Shown: one piece after another, positions 53,986-62,453 of the stretch
Layout of the letters: each line of letters begins with the position of its first letter
Numbering within the stretch: the first letter of the stretch is position 1
Assembly: GCF_028288205.1 (NCBI RefSeq)
Contig: NZ_JAQBOD010000042.1
Location: 61,931 to 125,930, forward strand
Reading direction: 5' to 3'
Length of the DNA stretch: 64,000 bases
Source of the DNA: Mucilaginibacter sp.
GTDB lineage: Bacteria > Bacteroidota > Bacteroidia > Sphingobacteriales > Sphingobacteriaceae
The notes under the pieces: generated by a model
Told to the model about the DNA's origin: nothing
What the model saw: only the letters and a program-made list of their open reading frames with translations
The model's database searches: none
Translations under genes and position numbers: made by a program

Positions 53986-55065
53986 CTAATTGGTGTCGGA
54001 GCCATAGATGGGTGCCCAATCTATTTGACACCAATGCTGATACAGTTTTTCATTATCTGGCTGTTTTCCATCATTTCTGGATTTAAGCGTAGTTGCGTTA
54101 TAAATCCAATATGAGGTGCTGATTAATTCCGGTGAAAGATATATCATTAGCGTTTCAGGGTCTATTGCTATAAAATGGTCGTCATAAAGGATATGAATGT
54201 CTGATCGGAGTAATAAGGCATTGGTAGAGATATTTATACCGCCCAGGGCATGAGGCTCTATATGGGCCGCTATTAATACATTACTGACAGCCGTACCAGT
54301 TATACAACATTGCGCACCATAAACCTGTAGCAATTTCTTTTTAAGTTGGCGCTGCCTTTTCCGTAGACGGCGGAGTACATTAGCCTTATCTTCCTTGTGG
54401 TCATTGGCAGCTTCCCGTTCTACCCAAATAGCAGTCTCGTTGTCAATACCGCCAAATTGGGTATCATTAATGACAATAAATTCGCCATCGTCGCTATAAG
54501 TTAACAGAGGATACAGGAATACGATCGCAGCTTCTTTCGCAACAACACGGTTAAGTGAGCGCCTGGTCATCGTTCCGCCCGAGGCATTCATCATTGTCGC
54601 CGCACGTGTTAGGTCTTTTCTTTTTAGCCACACTTCTTCACCACCGGATAAGCGCTGTATATTGATCTTACTATTATCATAATGAAGCACTCGATATTCT
54701 TTCATTTCAACTGGTGAATACCAAATCTCACCGCTTAAAAAACAATTAGTTGCAGCGATCAGTGCATCTTTCCAGGCTTTTTCAACGTTGAGCTTTTCCT
54801 GCCCTTGTTCAACTGCTAAACGCCAATAACTCCTTGGTTGGTTCAACAGTACGCCTTTTTGCTTCAGGCTTTGCAATACATTCCTTACATTGCGGTGCCA
54901 AGCAGGTTCAGTACGTCTGCCTTGCACCAAAATCAATTCCTGGTCATCTGGCATTAAGCTAACCGTTTGCGCAACATGCGCATAGAGCTGGTGCACATCA
55001 AGTTGAATATCAGAAGTCAGATTTGCCAATATTGTGGCTTCCAGTATAGCACTAGACGTAGCCAT
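53986..55065 (-). CDS. HNH endonuclease, last gene of the methyltransferase/GHKL operon
   Basis: 359 aa. N-terminal winged-helix-like region (about 1-95: LTSDIQLDVHQLYAHVAQTVSLM, AWHRNVRNVLQSLKQKGVLL, as in N-termini of Mrr-type and other restriction proteins), a middle segment (95-230; YRVLHYDNSKINIQRLSGGEEVWL) that looks like a small beta-barrel reader, and a C-terminal HNH_2 domain (CCITGTAVSNVLIAAHIEPHA, INISTNALLL, DIHILYDDHF). 14 bp behind the small gene, same strand. Probable DNA-cutting effector of the operon. Confidence 0.82.
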   Translation of the reverse strand: MATSSAILEATILANLTSDIQLDVHQLYAHVAQTVSLMPDDQELILVQGRRTEPAWHRNVRNVLQSLKQKGVLLNQPRSYWRLAVEQGQEKLNVEKAWKDALIAATNCFLSGEIWYSPVEMKEYRVLHYDNSKINIQRLSGGEEVWLKRKDLTRAATMMNASGGTMTRRSLNRVVAKEAAIVFLYPLLTYSDDGEFIVINDTQFGGIDNETAIWVEREAANDHKEDKANVLRRLRKRQRQLKKKLLQVYGAQCCITGTAVSNVLIAAHIEPHALGGINISTNALLLRSDIHILYDDHFIAIDPETLMIYLSPELISTSYWIYNATTLKSRNDGKQPDNEKLYQHWCQIDWAPIYGSDTN

Positions 55066-55079
55066 AATTTAGGATATTA

Positions 55080-55265
55080 TCACTTGCTATTGGCCTTGAT
55101 GATTTCAGCCACCTTGTTTAAAACTTCAGCCACCTCATGGATGCGGCCCTGCTTATATTCATAGGAAGGATAGCCCTGATAATCCTCAAATTTTAATTTG
55201 GTATATTTAAGTGATTCCTTGACAAAGCTTAGGTCTTCCAGCGTTAGTAATTCTAAATTTTTCAT
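55080..55265 (-). CDS. Small hypothetical protein of the operon
   Basis: 61 aa from ATG 55265 (MKNLELLTLEDLSFVKESLK); an upstream TTG would overlap the previous gene. Largely helical, with EVAEVLNKVAEIIKANSK at its end. No family recognised. Lies 14 bp after the receiver-like gene and 14 bp before the HNH gene, so it is part of the unit. Could be an inhibitor or adaptor of the nuclease; inference only. Confidence 0.6.
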   Translation of the reverse strand: MKNLELLTLEDLSFVKESLKYTKLKFEDYQGYPSYEYKQGRIHEVAEVLNKVAEIIKANSK

Positions 55266-55279
55266 AACTATCTTCAGGT

Positions 55280-57316
55280 TCAAATTTCTTCCGCAAAATC
55301 ATGTTGCTCGGCAAAACGCGACAAGTGCAAATAGTAACGATCTAATAAATGCTTAGATTTAGGTAACCGCAAACGACCGGTACGTTCCACACCAAAGTCA
55401 AACTTTCGGTTTCCATAATTCATCAATACACCAGCGGGGTTGATAAAACTGAAAACTCGGTTGATCTTTGCTTTTAAAGACGTTCGACGTCCTTCATCGG
55501 CTACCACATCCAACGCGGCATAACTTGAGTCAAGCTCGTCAGCAATCTTCGTGTATTCTTGCTCAATAAGTTCATATCGGGATTGCCAGGCCGCATTATG
55601 ATAACCAGCGCTATAATTGGGATTAGCAAGGTCTAACACCGAGTTTCCGGTCAAATCGAATACCGCGAGGTCTAATATATTCAGATCAACCATCAAAGTG
55701 TCTTTGAAATCAACTATTCCTACTTTATCGGTTCCCAATTCAAAATAATTTAACTGATAGCGGTCTGCGAAAAAATGGTTGCCGAATTTCTTTTTATCGA
55801 TCTGTTTCTGATAGGTAGTGATCTGCTCGTTTAACACTTTATCTTTTGAAACAACAGTGATTTCAGCTAGCACCGCCATATTGGCCCCGCGCTTCCCGCG
55901 TTTATCCCCTTCGCTTCTAACCATGAGGTCACATTCTTGCGCGATCAAGATATAGCGTTTGTTTTTACCGGCACCCTCAGTGACCTTAAACATATCACCA
56001 TTGTCTATAGGCCGCCGTAATGGATTCAATAATTCGGGAGATTCGTACAATTCCTGGTGACGGATCTTAAATTTTTCAGTATGATCCTCTTTGACATCCT
56101 GAAGGTTTACGGTAATGTTGGAGATTTTTCGTGCAGCCGCAATGATATCATTAGTCTTGGTCACATATGCTTGATCCAGCATGAGCCTGCGGACTTCATC
56201 TTTAAAGATTGTGTCCGTCATTCGCAACAGTGTTTCCGGCTCCCAAACACCCTCTGTAAAAGAGCTTTTAAATACTGCCTGGTCGAACTCATAAGTATCA
56301 AACGCCTTGATTCGGTCAACAGTGCGTTTCTGCGCTTCGAATACAATGGCTAAGGTGTTGTCCTTAATCTGCTCACAGTAAGTATTCAAGCAGGCTTTTT
56401 TCAAGCCGTCTGTAAACTCATCTTGTTTGTCCAGTCTTTTCTTCGTGAGTACGAAAAAATCCTGCTCACTCAATGCGCTGTACTCACGGCAGATGCGTTG
56501 GCGCTCCGGCAACTCAGCAGCATGATCTGGTACAGTATGCGTAAACAGCGTAAGTACCACCTGACCTGCACCCGCTTGTTGTTTGGTTTCCAGGATCAAA
56601 TCCTCGCCACGGATATTATCGTCCGTAAAGCGTCCACCCGCCATTTTCAAGTCCTGATCAAAAAGTACCAGGATACGCTGTCCGGCCGCAATTCCAGCAA
56701 TAATCCCATTGCGCTGTTCATCCCATTCATGAGGTGTCAGGCAATTTAAAACTCCTTCTTTGAAAAAATTCTTTAAACGATTAGAAACATTGATATCCTT
56801 TATGGCTTCCGGCTGACCGGCAATCGCATAGACCCGGGTAAAATAATTGATCTGTTTCTTCGGTGACACATTTTCCCATACCTGCTGAATGTGAGCGGAA
56901 AGCACTTGCTCATCCGTCTGGAAATCGATCGCCTTTTGAATAGGTATAGCGCGCAGTTCTTCGATTTTACCGCTGGCCAAAACACTCTGTACCAAGCCAA
57001 CGAAAGTTGCCAAATCGGTCTGTTGGTTGACCGCATCATCCACAAAATATACCTGACCGATTTGTAGACTAGATAAAACAGCATGAATGCTTTCCAGCAA
57101 AACGGGATCAAATTCACTATCTTCCTGGCCGATAGCCGTTTCGACTGCTTTTGGAAGCGCTTTCAGAATGATTGTCGGCTCAGGCTGATGTTCAACTGTG
57201 ACCGTCGCAATAGCTTGGTCTATAGCAACAGCGGCGCCTTTTTTAGGTTGTGGCTTTGTGATGGCTGATTTATTCGATTCGGATTTCTGTGAATTTTGTG
57301 ACTTAGGTTTGGTCAT
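55280..57316 (-). CDS. Large receiver-like protein partnering the dual GHKL kinase
   Basis: 678 aa. Disordered Lys/Gln/Ser N-terminus (1-45). About 85-245 looks like a response-regulator receiver with an insertion: QVYFVDDA (D93, D94 acidic pair), ILVLFDQDLKMAGG (D220 or D222 as phosphoacceptor) and GEDLI as in IRGEDLIL. The remaining 430 residues are unrecognised, with ILIAQECDLMVRSEGDKRGKRGANMAVLAEI standing out (Cys, basic patch). Four bases after the kinase stop, so made with it. Likely phosphorelay or conformational partner. I recall Pfam families for such divergent receivers but cannot confirm membership. Confidence 0.6.
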   Translation of the reverse strand: MTKPKSQNSQKSESNKSAITKPQPKKGAAVAIDQAIATVTVEHQPEPTIILKALPKAVETAIGQEDSEFDPVLLESIHAVLSSLQIGQVYFVDDAVNQQTDLATFVGLVQSVLASGKIEELRAIPIQKAIDFQTDEQVLSAHIQQVWENVSPKKQINYFTRVYAIAGQPEAIKDINVSNRLKNFFKEGVLNCLTPHEWDEQRNGIIAGIAAGQRILVLFDQDLKMAGGRFTDDNIRGEDLILETKQQAGAGQVVLTLFTHTVPDHAAELPERQRICREYSALSEQDFFVLTKKRLDKQDEFTDGLKKACLNTYCEQIKDNTLAIVFEAQKRTVDRIKAFDTYEFDQAVFKSSFTEGVWEPETLLRMTDTIFKDEVRRLMLDQAYVTKTNDIIAAARKISNITVNLQDVKEDHTEKFKIRHQELYESPELLNPLRRPIDNGDMFKVTEGAGKNKRYILIAQECDLMVRSEGDKRGKRGANMAVLAEITVVSKDKVLNEQITTYQKQIDKKKFGNHFFADRYQLNYFELGTDKVGIVDFKDTLMVDLNILDLAVFDLTGNSVLDLANPNYSAGYHNAAWQSRYELIEQEYTKIADELDSSYAALDVVADEGRRTSLKAKINRVFSFINPAGVLMNYGNRKFDFGVERTGRLRLPKSKHLLDRYYLHLSRFAEQHDFAEEI

Positions 57317-57320
57317 TGGT

Positions 57321-59822
57321 TTACGTTATTAAGAGCGGTTCCAGGTCGATTTGAAATATATAACGCCTTTCATGTTCGTTTTTTTGATGCAGCAGGCTGA
57401 TATGTGCGCCTACGGAATCCAGCAGTTGCTCGACAATATAGAGACCAAGTCCCCGGCCTACTCCCTTAGGTTTGGTAGTCACAAAAGGTTGGAATAATCC
57501 GCTTTCGACTACAGGGGATATACCGAAACCATTGTCATAAATTGATAAAAATGGATCATTCACTTCCAGGGTAATCTCCTGTCGGAAATCAGGTTCGCTA
57601 GTCGACCTTTCGTTTAGCCAGTACTCAGCGTTCAGCATCACATTATCCGTAATTTGCGTCAACTTGCCTTTGTTGACATTGATCGTAAAGTTATTGAGGA
57701 TGACCGGTATAATTTTTAATTTGCCGCCGGAACGGGCTTCATAATATTCTTTCAGCTCCGTGGTAAATGCGGCTAAGCTAATTTCCTGTTTCGTCTCCCT
57801 GTTGAACCGTAGCGAAGGCGCCAAGTGGTTTAGCTGACGTCGGATTGCCTGGATAAAGCTTTTTACATGCTCGGCATAAACAAAGAAGGTAGGGTTTCCG
57901 CCGGACTCGTTTTTGATACGCTTGATCACCTGATCGGTCTGCACACCGATCCGGTCAATAATATTGTATAATTCGTGGGTGAACGCCTCTGCCGTTATGC
58001 CTAGGCCAGCCAATTCTGAAAATTGGACGATCTGGTTTTCCAATTCATTGATACGTGGTTCCAGATAATTGGCATCATGCTCGAGTTTTTTCGCATTATT
58101 CAAAATAGCGGTGATCTTTTCAAATATTTGGTTCGCATTTTTGAGCAAACCTTCCACTGTTTCCAGCACGTTCAGCGCTTTATTTTCATCTGCGGTAGCG
58201 AATAGCGGCTGGCTTTTAATCTGCTGCACCGCCTTGGTCACTTCCGTTGAAGCCGTTTGGATATCCCGAAATACTTTTTGCGTTTCCTGCTCTATGGCTT
58301 CAGATTGTTTAGCCGTTTCCACCAAACGCTTTTTGGTATCCGCGAATGACTTTATCTCTCCCTTGGTAGCGCCCTCTATACCTTTAAAATCGTCGTAACT
58401 GCGGCGCGTACGGCCTAATACACTGTTGATCTCGCCTACCGCGAGATCGATCAGTTTAAAAAAATTCCGGGAATAAGCGGTATCGATGAAACCTTCCCGA
58501 TTGGTCATCTCGGTCAGGTTTTTATTTTCCTTTGCAGTGATCGAAACAAAACCGATCACGTTTTCCGGACGTAATAAGTAAAAAGAGCCGCCAGAGGTCT
58601 GGCTCTTCGAGAGCTTCAACCAATCATTATCTTCCATGCCATAAGGCTTGATGCCAAATCCGTCGCGGAAAATACGCACGCCGACCTGGTTTTTAACCAG
58701 TGCCTTATAGTCGGAAAGCTTATCAAAGGCTGAGCCTACCTCCTCGGTCCCGGTCAGGTTGAATTCATCTATTTCGCCCAGGAAAGTGCCTGGGTTTGCA
58801 TCGACGGGGTGTTCGAGCAGCGGAGCGTTCAAATGTTCCAATGAAACATCTTTCGGGACGTCAAACGTACGCTCAAAGCGAAAAAACTCTCCTTGTTCTC
58901 CGATATATTGAAGGTTCGACACCGCGTGTTTTTTATTCGCTTTACCGTCGGTTAGGTAAGCAAAAAAATTCTTACCCCGGTCTTTCTGGATCAACTGATA
59001 ATAAAGCTCCTTCTTATCCGGACTATTGCCTTGTAGTTTGGCTAATTTCATCATGCCGTTTAGGTGCAGCCGACTGCCGTCGAAATCGAATTGATAACGG
59101 CTGATAGCCAGCGTGCGCAGGTTCTCATTAATTTCATCGAGATCATTATCCTGGCCGTCGATATTAAGAAAAACATTAAATGGCCGATTTTCCTTGAAGG
59201 GAAAGATTAGCTTGGAGAGTTGACCGCGGAATTTGTTACCGTCTTCACCTGCCCATTTTTTGGCATCCCGCAGGTCCGTAATGATTAGTTTTGTACCTTT
59301 TTTGCTGGGTGCTTTTGTCAGCTCTTCATAATTGGTCTCCACTGTGTCCAAAGCGCTGGTCTCGGTGAAATTACGCCAATCAAAGGCCACATGGTGCTGC
59401 TGTGTGTCTCCACTGATACCTGTGAACATTTCCAGGATATTGCCTAAACGTTGGGCACTTAGTCTGCCCAGTCCTTTATCTCCCAGCGGGGTACGCTCCT
59501 TGGTAGTGGTTTCGCCTTTGAGCTTCATGTCCCTTTTATGGGAAACAGAAATAAACAGCCACTTATCAATAATGTCGTCGTCGTTCATACCAGTCCCGTT
59601 ATCTTCTATAATGATATAGCCAGGCTGGCCTTTAAATCTTAAGTCTGGATCGTTTAGTGGAGTTTTCGTATTGATCGTGATCTTTATCCAGTCGGCGTCT
59701 GCATCGTAGGAATTTTTAACGAGCTCCATGATGGCCGTTAGTTCATCAGAGACCAACTCTTCGCCTAATTGTTTAACAACGGCTGCGCTAATACGGAAGA
59801 CAGGAGAATGCTGTTTACCCAA
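57321..59822 (-). CDS. Dual GHKL ATPase / histidine-kinase-like protein
   Basis: 833 aa with two Bergerat-fold modules. The first (1-180) is Hsp90/MutL/MORC-like: IMELVKNSYDA (E33, N37), IIIEDNGTGM (D74), PLGDKGLGRLSAQRLG (114-127). The second (about 705-830) is histidine-kinase-like: TDNVMLNAEYWL (N731), SIYDNGFGI (D763) and KGVGRGLGLYIVEQL (787-800). Between them are a coiled coil (485-600) and a dimerisation-type box AEAFTHELYNIID (H616 candidate). TTG start, the only start in frame before an upstream stop; overlaps the methyltransferase by 8 bp. Cytoplasmic, no membrane helix. Confidence 0.82.
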   Translation of the reverse strand: MGKQHSPVFRISAAVVKQLGEELVSDELTAIMELVKNSYDADADWIKITINTKTPLNDPDLRFKGQPGYIIIEDNGTGMNDDDIIDKWLFISVSHKRDMKLKGETTTKERTPLGDKGLGRLSAQRLGNILEMFTGISGDTQQHHVAFDWRNFTETSALDTVETNYEELTKAPSKKGTKLIITDLRDAKKWAGEDGNKFRGQLSKLIFPFKENRPFNVFLNIDGQDNDLDEINENLRTLAISRYQFDFDGSRLHLNGMMKLAKLQGNSPDKKELYYQLIQKDRGKNFFAYLTDGKANKKHAVSNLQYIGEQGEFFRFERTFDVPKDVSLEHLNAPLLEHPVDANPGTFLGEIDEFNLTGTEEVGSAFDKLSDYKALVKNQVGVRIFRDGFGIKPYGMEDNDWLKLSKSQTSGGSFYLLRPENVIGFVSITAKENKNLTEMTNREGFIDTAYSRNFFKLIDLAVGEINSVLGRTRRSYDDFKGIEGATKGEIKSFADTKKRLVETAKQSEAIEQETQKVFRDIQTASTEVTKAVQQIKSQPLFATADENKALNVLETVEGLLKNANQIFEKITAILNNAKKLEHDANYLEPRINELENQIVQFSELAGLGITAEAFTHELYNIIDRIGVQTDQVIKRIKNESGGNPTFFVYAEHVKSFIQAIRRQLNHLAPSLRFNRETKQEISLAAFTTELKEYYEARSGGKLKIIPVILNNFTINVNKGKLTQITDNVMLNAEYWLNERSTSEPDFRQEITLEVNDPFLSIYDNGFGISPVVESGLFQPFVTTKPKGVGRGLGLYIVEQLLDSVGAHISLLHQKNEHERRYIFQIDLEPLLIT

Positions 59823-61227
59823 TTTTTCTAAATATTAAGATGTCTTCAAAGGTCATCAGGGCCGCTTGGCTATTTCGACGGGCCATACGGCGGTTCAGAA
59901 TCTCCCGGTTGATCGTTTTGATAAGTATAGCACCCTGGCTGAGGATAAAATCAGTCATGATAACATTGTTCGGAATATTGACCCCGGCTACCGTACGATT
60001 ACCTACCGTCCAGACCTGGTAGCCATTGACCTTCATCGCTCGGTGAATATTCTGGATCGTTTGGTAAATATCGTAAAAGAATGCAGCAACTTTTCGGGCC
60101 CGTTTTGGATCGATTGCGTGAATCCGGTGGTATATTACTTCTAGTCTGGGTGAGGCATCAAATAATACTTGCAATTCGTCTATTGTAAACTGCCTGATAA
60201 TACCACCTAAACCAAAGCTATCTATTTGAGATGTAGTGGCTAAAAAAGTTTTATTGGCACGTTCATCAATATCTTGAAGATCAATCCATTGTAGTGGAAG
60301 ATAAGAAAATTGGCCATAAGTTACAGTGGTTTTATTATCTCCGTAAGGAGGCGAAGTCACATGCAGATCAAAAAAGCCTTCTTGGTCATTTGTAGTCACT
60401 ATTTGCTCTTTGCTGCTCAGTAGGTTTAAATTGATCTTTCCAATATACGCGCCTTTGAGTAGCCTGTCAGCATTTTGTAATTGCAACGCATGTTCGCGTA
60501 AGTCCTCTAAGCTATTGGCAAAATGTTTTTTGAAAACGTCTATAGGAGATACTATCCGTGTAGCAATCTCAGTTAGAGGCCGGGCATGTAATTTAAAAGT
60601 AGAGGTACGGTCATTCGATGTTAAACGGATTGTCTCTGCTAGAATCACCCAATAAAAACGGCGAATAGTCTGGTTACTTTCGGCTTTAATTGCGCGAACG
60701 ATCTTGGATAGTTCAGCTACCACCGCTGGTGTAAACCATTTATAAAGGCCCTTGAAATTAGCTTCAATTGTCTCGTCATTATCCTGTTCTATATGAGAGA
60801 AAAGTGCATGCCGGCGTTCTTCAATGGCTCCAAAATAAAATGGCCCTGTTCGGGTTTTAGACACCAAAACAGCCAGTGGGTTAATGTCTTGGCCATAACA
60901 ATTTAGTCCCATTTCCATCCCGGCAACCAATGACGTTCCCGAACCCATAAAGCTATCCAGCATATTAGTTACGTCACCTTTTGCATTGACAATGATCTCT
61001 ATAATGCGTTTTTGCACGATAGGCACCATCATGGCTGGATATTGAAAAAAACTATGTACGTATTGGCTTCGGTCGTGATCTGGAGAGTTCCAAATCTGGT
61101 GATTCTCACGAGTTAAGAGATCTACCTCCCTGCAAATGATCGCATCCGCTTCTACAGGCGTGGGAACATGACCCGCCTCTGTTGTTGTACTGGCTGAAGC
61201 GGGATTAATGGTTCCAATGCTGTTCAT
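59815..61227 (-). CDS. DNA methyltransferase (SPPY-type, probably N4-cytosine)
   Basis: 470 aa from ATG 61227; the upstream TTG at 61257 lies inside the promoter element, so it is excluded. Counting from that TTG, AdoMet motif I is DSFMGSGTSLVAG (101-113), the acidic motif II follows (GQDINPLA) and the catalytic motif is TSPPYGDN (301-308). SPPY is typical of N4-cytosine enzymes, though a minority methylate adenine. About 190 residues between motifs I and IV could hold target recognition. First gene of the operon, so self DNA is marked before the rest is made. Confidence 0.85.
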   Translation of the reverse strand: MNSIGTINPASASTTTEAGHVPTPVEADAIICREVDLLTRENHQIWNSPDHDRSQYVHSFFQYPAMMVPIVQKRIIEIIVNAKGDVTNMLDSFMGSGTSLVAGMEMGLNCYGQDINPLAVLVSKTRTGPFYFGAIEERRHALFSHIEQDNDETIEANFKGLYKWFTPAVVAELSKIVRAIKAESNQTIRRFYWVILAETIRLTSNDRTSTFKLHARPLTEIATRIVSPIDVFKKHFANSLEDLREHALQLQNADRLLKGAYIGKINLNLLSSKEQIVTTNDQEGFFDLHVTSPPYGDNKTTVTYGQFSYLPLQWIDLQDIDERANKTFLATTSQIDSFGLGGIIRQFTIDELQVLFDASPRLEVIYHRIHAIDPKRARKVAAFFYDIYQTIQNIHRAMKVNGYQVWTVGNRTVAGVNIPNNVIMTDFILSQGAILIKTINREILNRRMARRNSQAALMTFEDILIFRKIG

Positions 61228-61254
61228 GACGAGAGGTAAAGTTGGTCTTTCTAC

Positions 61255-61262
61255 CAAAGATA
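61255..61262 (-). promoter_or_regulatory. -7 promoter element of the methyltransferase operon
   Basis: TATCTTTG on the minus strand fits TAnnTTTG; transcription would start near 61248, 21 bases before the ATG at 61227. A T-rich segment about 20 bp upstream may be the -33 region. Confidence 0.6.
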
Positions 61263-61354
61263 GTTATAATTATGATTACTATAAAATATAGCATTTTCAG
61301 CTGACATTTTATTATATTGCCAGGAAACTTGAACTGTATAATTTCAGTAATTAA

Positions 61355-62365
61355 ATGTATAGTTGCTTTTCAGAACAAGGCGAAACGCTTCTTCCTGATC
61401 AAATAGAATTGCAGGAAATTACCGGTGCTCAGCTAGAACCGAATATTTTTTTAGATAGCTGTGTTTGCCTGCATATAATTAAAGTCATTGATTATGGTAA
61501 AAAAGCAACAAACGTTGACCTAAATAGAATCATACAGTTAAAAGAATATTTGCATACCCATTCCATAAAAATCACGCCATTTTTTGGTTTGTTAGAACTC
61601 TGTATAAAAGATGGCCAAATTGACAAGGAGAAACTGGAAGATTTCAAGAACAGAATCGATTTTTTTGAACAAATGCCGCTAAAATATTTTAAGAATTTCG
61701 ATTACAACTATCGAAAAAATTACGTGGTATTTAAAAGAATTGATAATCTCCCTAATATATACCCTGCAATAGAACCACAATTAAAAAACACTTATTGCGC
61801 ATTGTTAAAAATAAGAAGCATAGCACTACGAAATATTACAAAATCGGCTGCTATATCAAATATTAATTCCTTTTTTGAATGGATGGTTAATGATTTGGAC
61901 ATCATAAGGGGGACCGAATACCAATTAGCTTTAAATATCTTTGGCGGCAATACTGAGTTTCGTAAAATGATTGGGTTGGACAGCCGGGGAGCTGACGCAA
62001 AGAAAAAGTTGAAGGGTAGCACCTGGGATATATTTCACGGAAAAAACGTTTCAAACAGTTTTCGACTATTTGATATGTTGGGCAGGAGTTTCAAACCCTA
62101 TTTTTTGACGAGTGATGCCAACTTATTTAAGATTATCAGCCAAATAAGTCTAACATTAATAAAGGACGGCGGCGAAAATTTCATGTCATCTTTTATAGCA
62201 AACTCCAAATTGGCATTCCCTAACTATAATATGGATTTTGTAGAGCAGCAAAATGAGAAAATGATTAAGGTCTTCGTTGATCGACGCAATAAGGAATATG
62301 ACTATGATCCGCAAAAAATTAATAGGCTTATTGAGGAACTTGAACTTGAAAATTATCTTCTTTGA
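61355..62365 (+). CDS. PIN-like nuclease-domain protein
   Basis: 336 aa, no signal peptide. The order of acidic residues fits a PIN fold: NIFLDSCVCLHII (D34), FFGLLELCI (E81), GSTWDIFHGKN (D225) and YFLTSDANLFKI (D254). It resembles large PIN-like effectors rather than VapC toxins (about 130 aa). Divergent from the methyltransferase operon, with 127 bp between the two start codons, so it may be coregulated. I do not recognise the family; PIN is an inference from motif order. Confidence 0.5.
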   Translation: MYSCFSEQGETLLPDQIELQEITGAQLEPNIFLDSCVCLHIIKVIDYGKKATNVDLNRIIQLKEYLHTHSIKITPFFGLLELCIKDGQIDKEKLEDFKNRIDFFEQMPLKYFKNFDYNYRKNYVVFKRIDNLPNIYPAIEPQLKNTYCALLKIRSIALRNITKSAAISNINSFFEWMVNDLDIIRGTEYQLALNIFGGNTEFRKMIGLDSRGADAKKKLKGSTWDIFHGKNVSNSFRLFDMLGRSFKPYFLTSDANLFKIISQISLTLIKDGGENFMSSFIANSKLAFPNYNMDFVEQQNEKMIKVFVDRRNKEYDYDPQKINRLIEELELENYLL

Positions 62366-62429
62366 CGATAAAGTCCCTCGGCATAAGAATATGCTTTCAT
62401 TATGCCTTTTTTCCAATCTCGGAAACGCT

Positions 62430-62437
62430 TATTTTTG
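62430..62437 (+). promoter_or_regulatory. -7 promoter element before the 253-aa gene
   Basis: TATTTTTG matches TAnnTTTG, 17 bp before the ATG at 62454. Confidence 0.5.
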
Positions 62438-62453
62438 AGTAAATCACCTACCT

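Noticed and set aside
55280..59822. Kinase and receiver pair considered as Detocs
   Set aside because: Detocs has a TPR-containing kinase and receivers tied to a purine phosphorylase-type or other effector; here the kinase has an N-terminal GHL module and the operon has a methyltransferase and HNH nuclease.
53986..61227. Operon considered as DISARM or BREX
   Set aside because: There is no DrmA/DrmB helicase, phospholipase-D protein, PglZ, BrxC or BrxL homologue; only the presence of a methyltransferase is shared.
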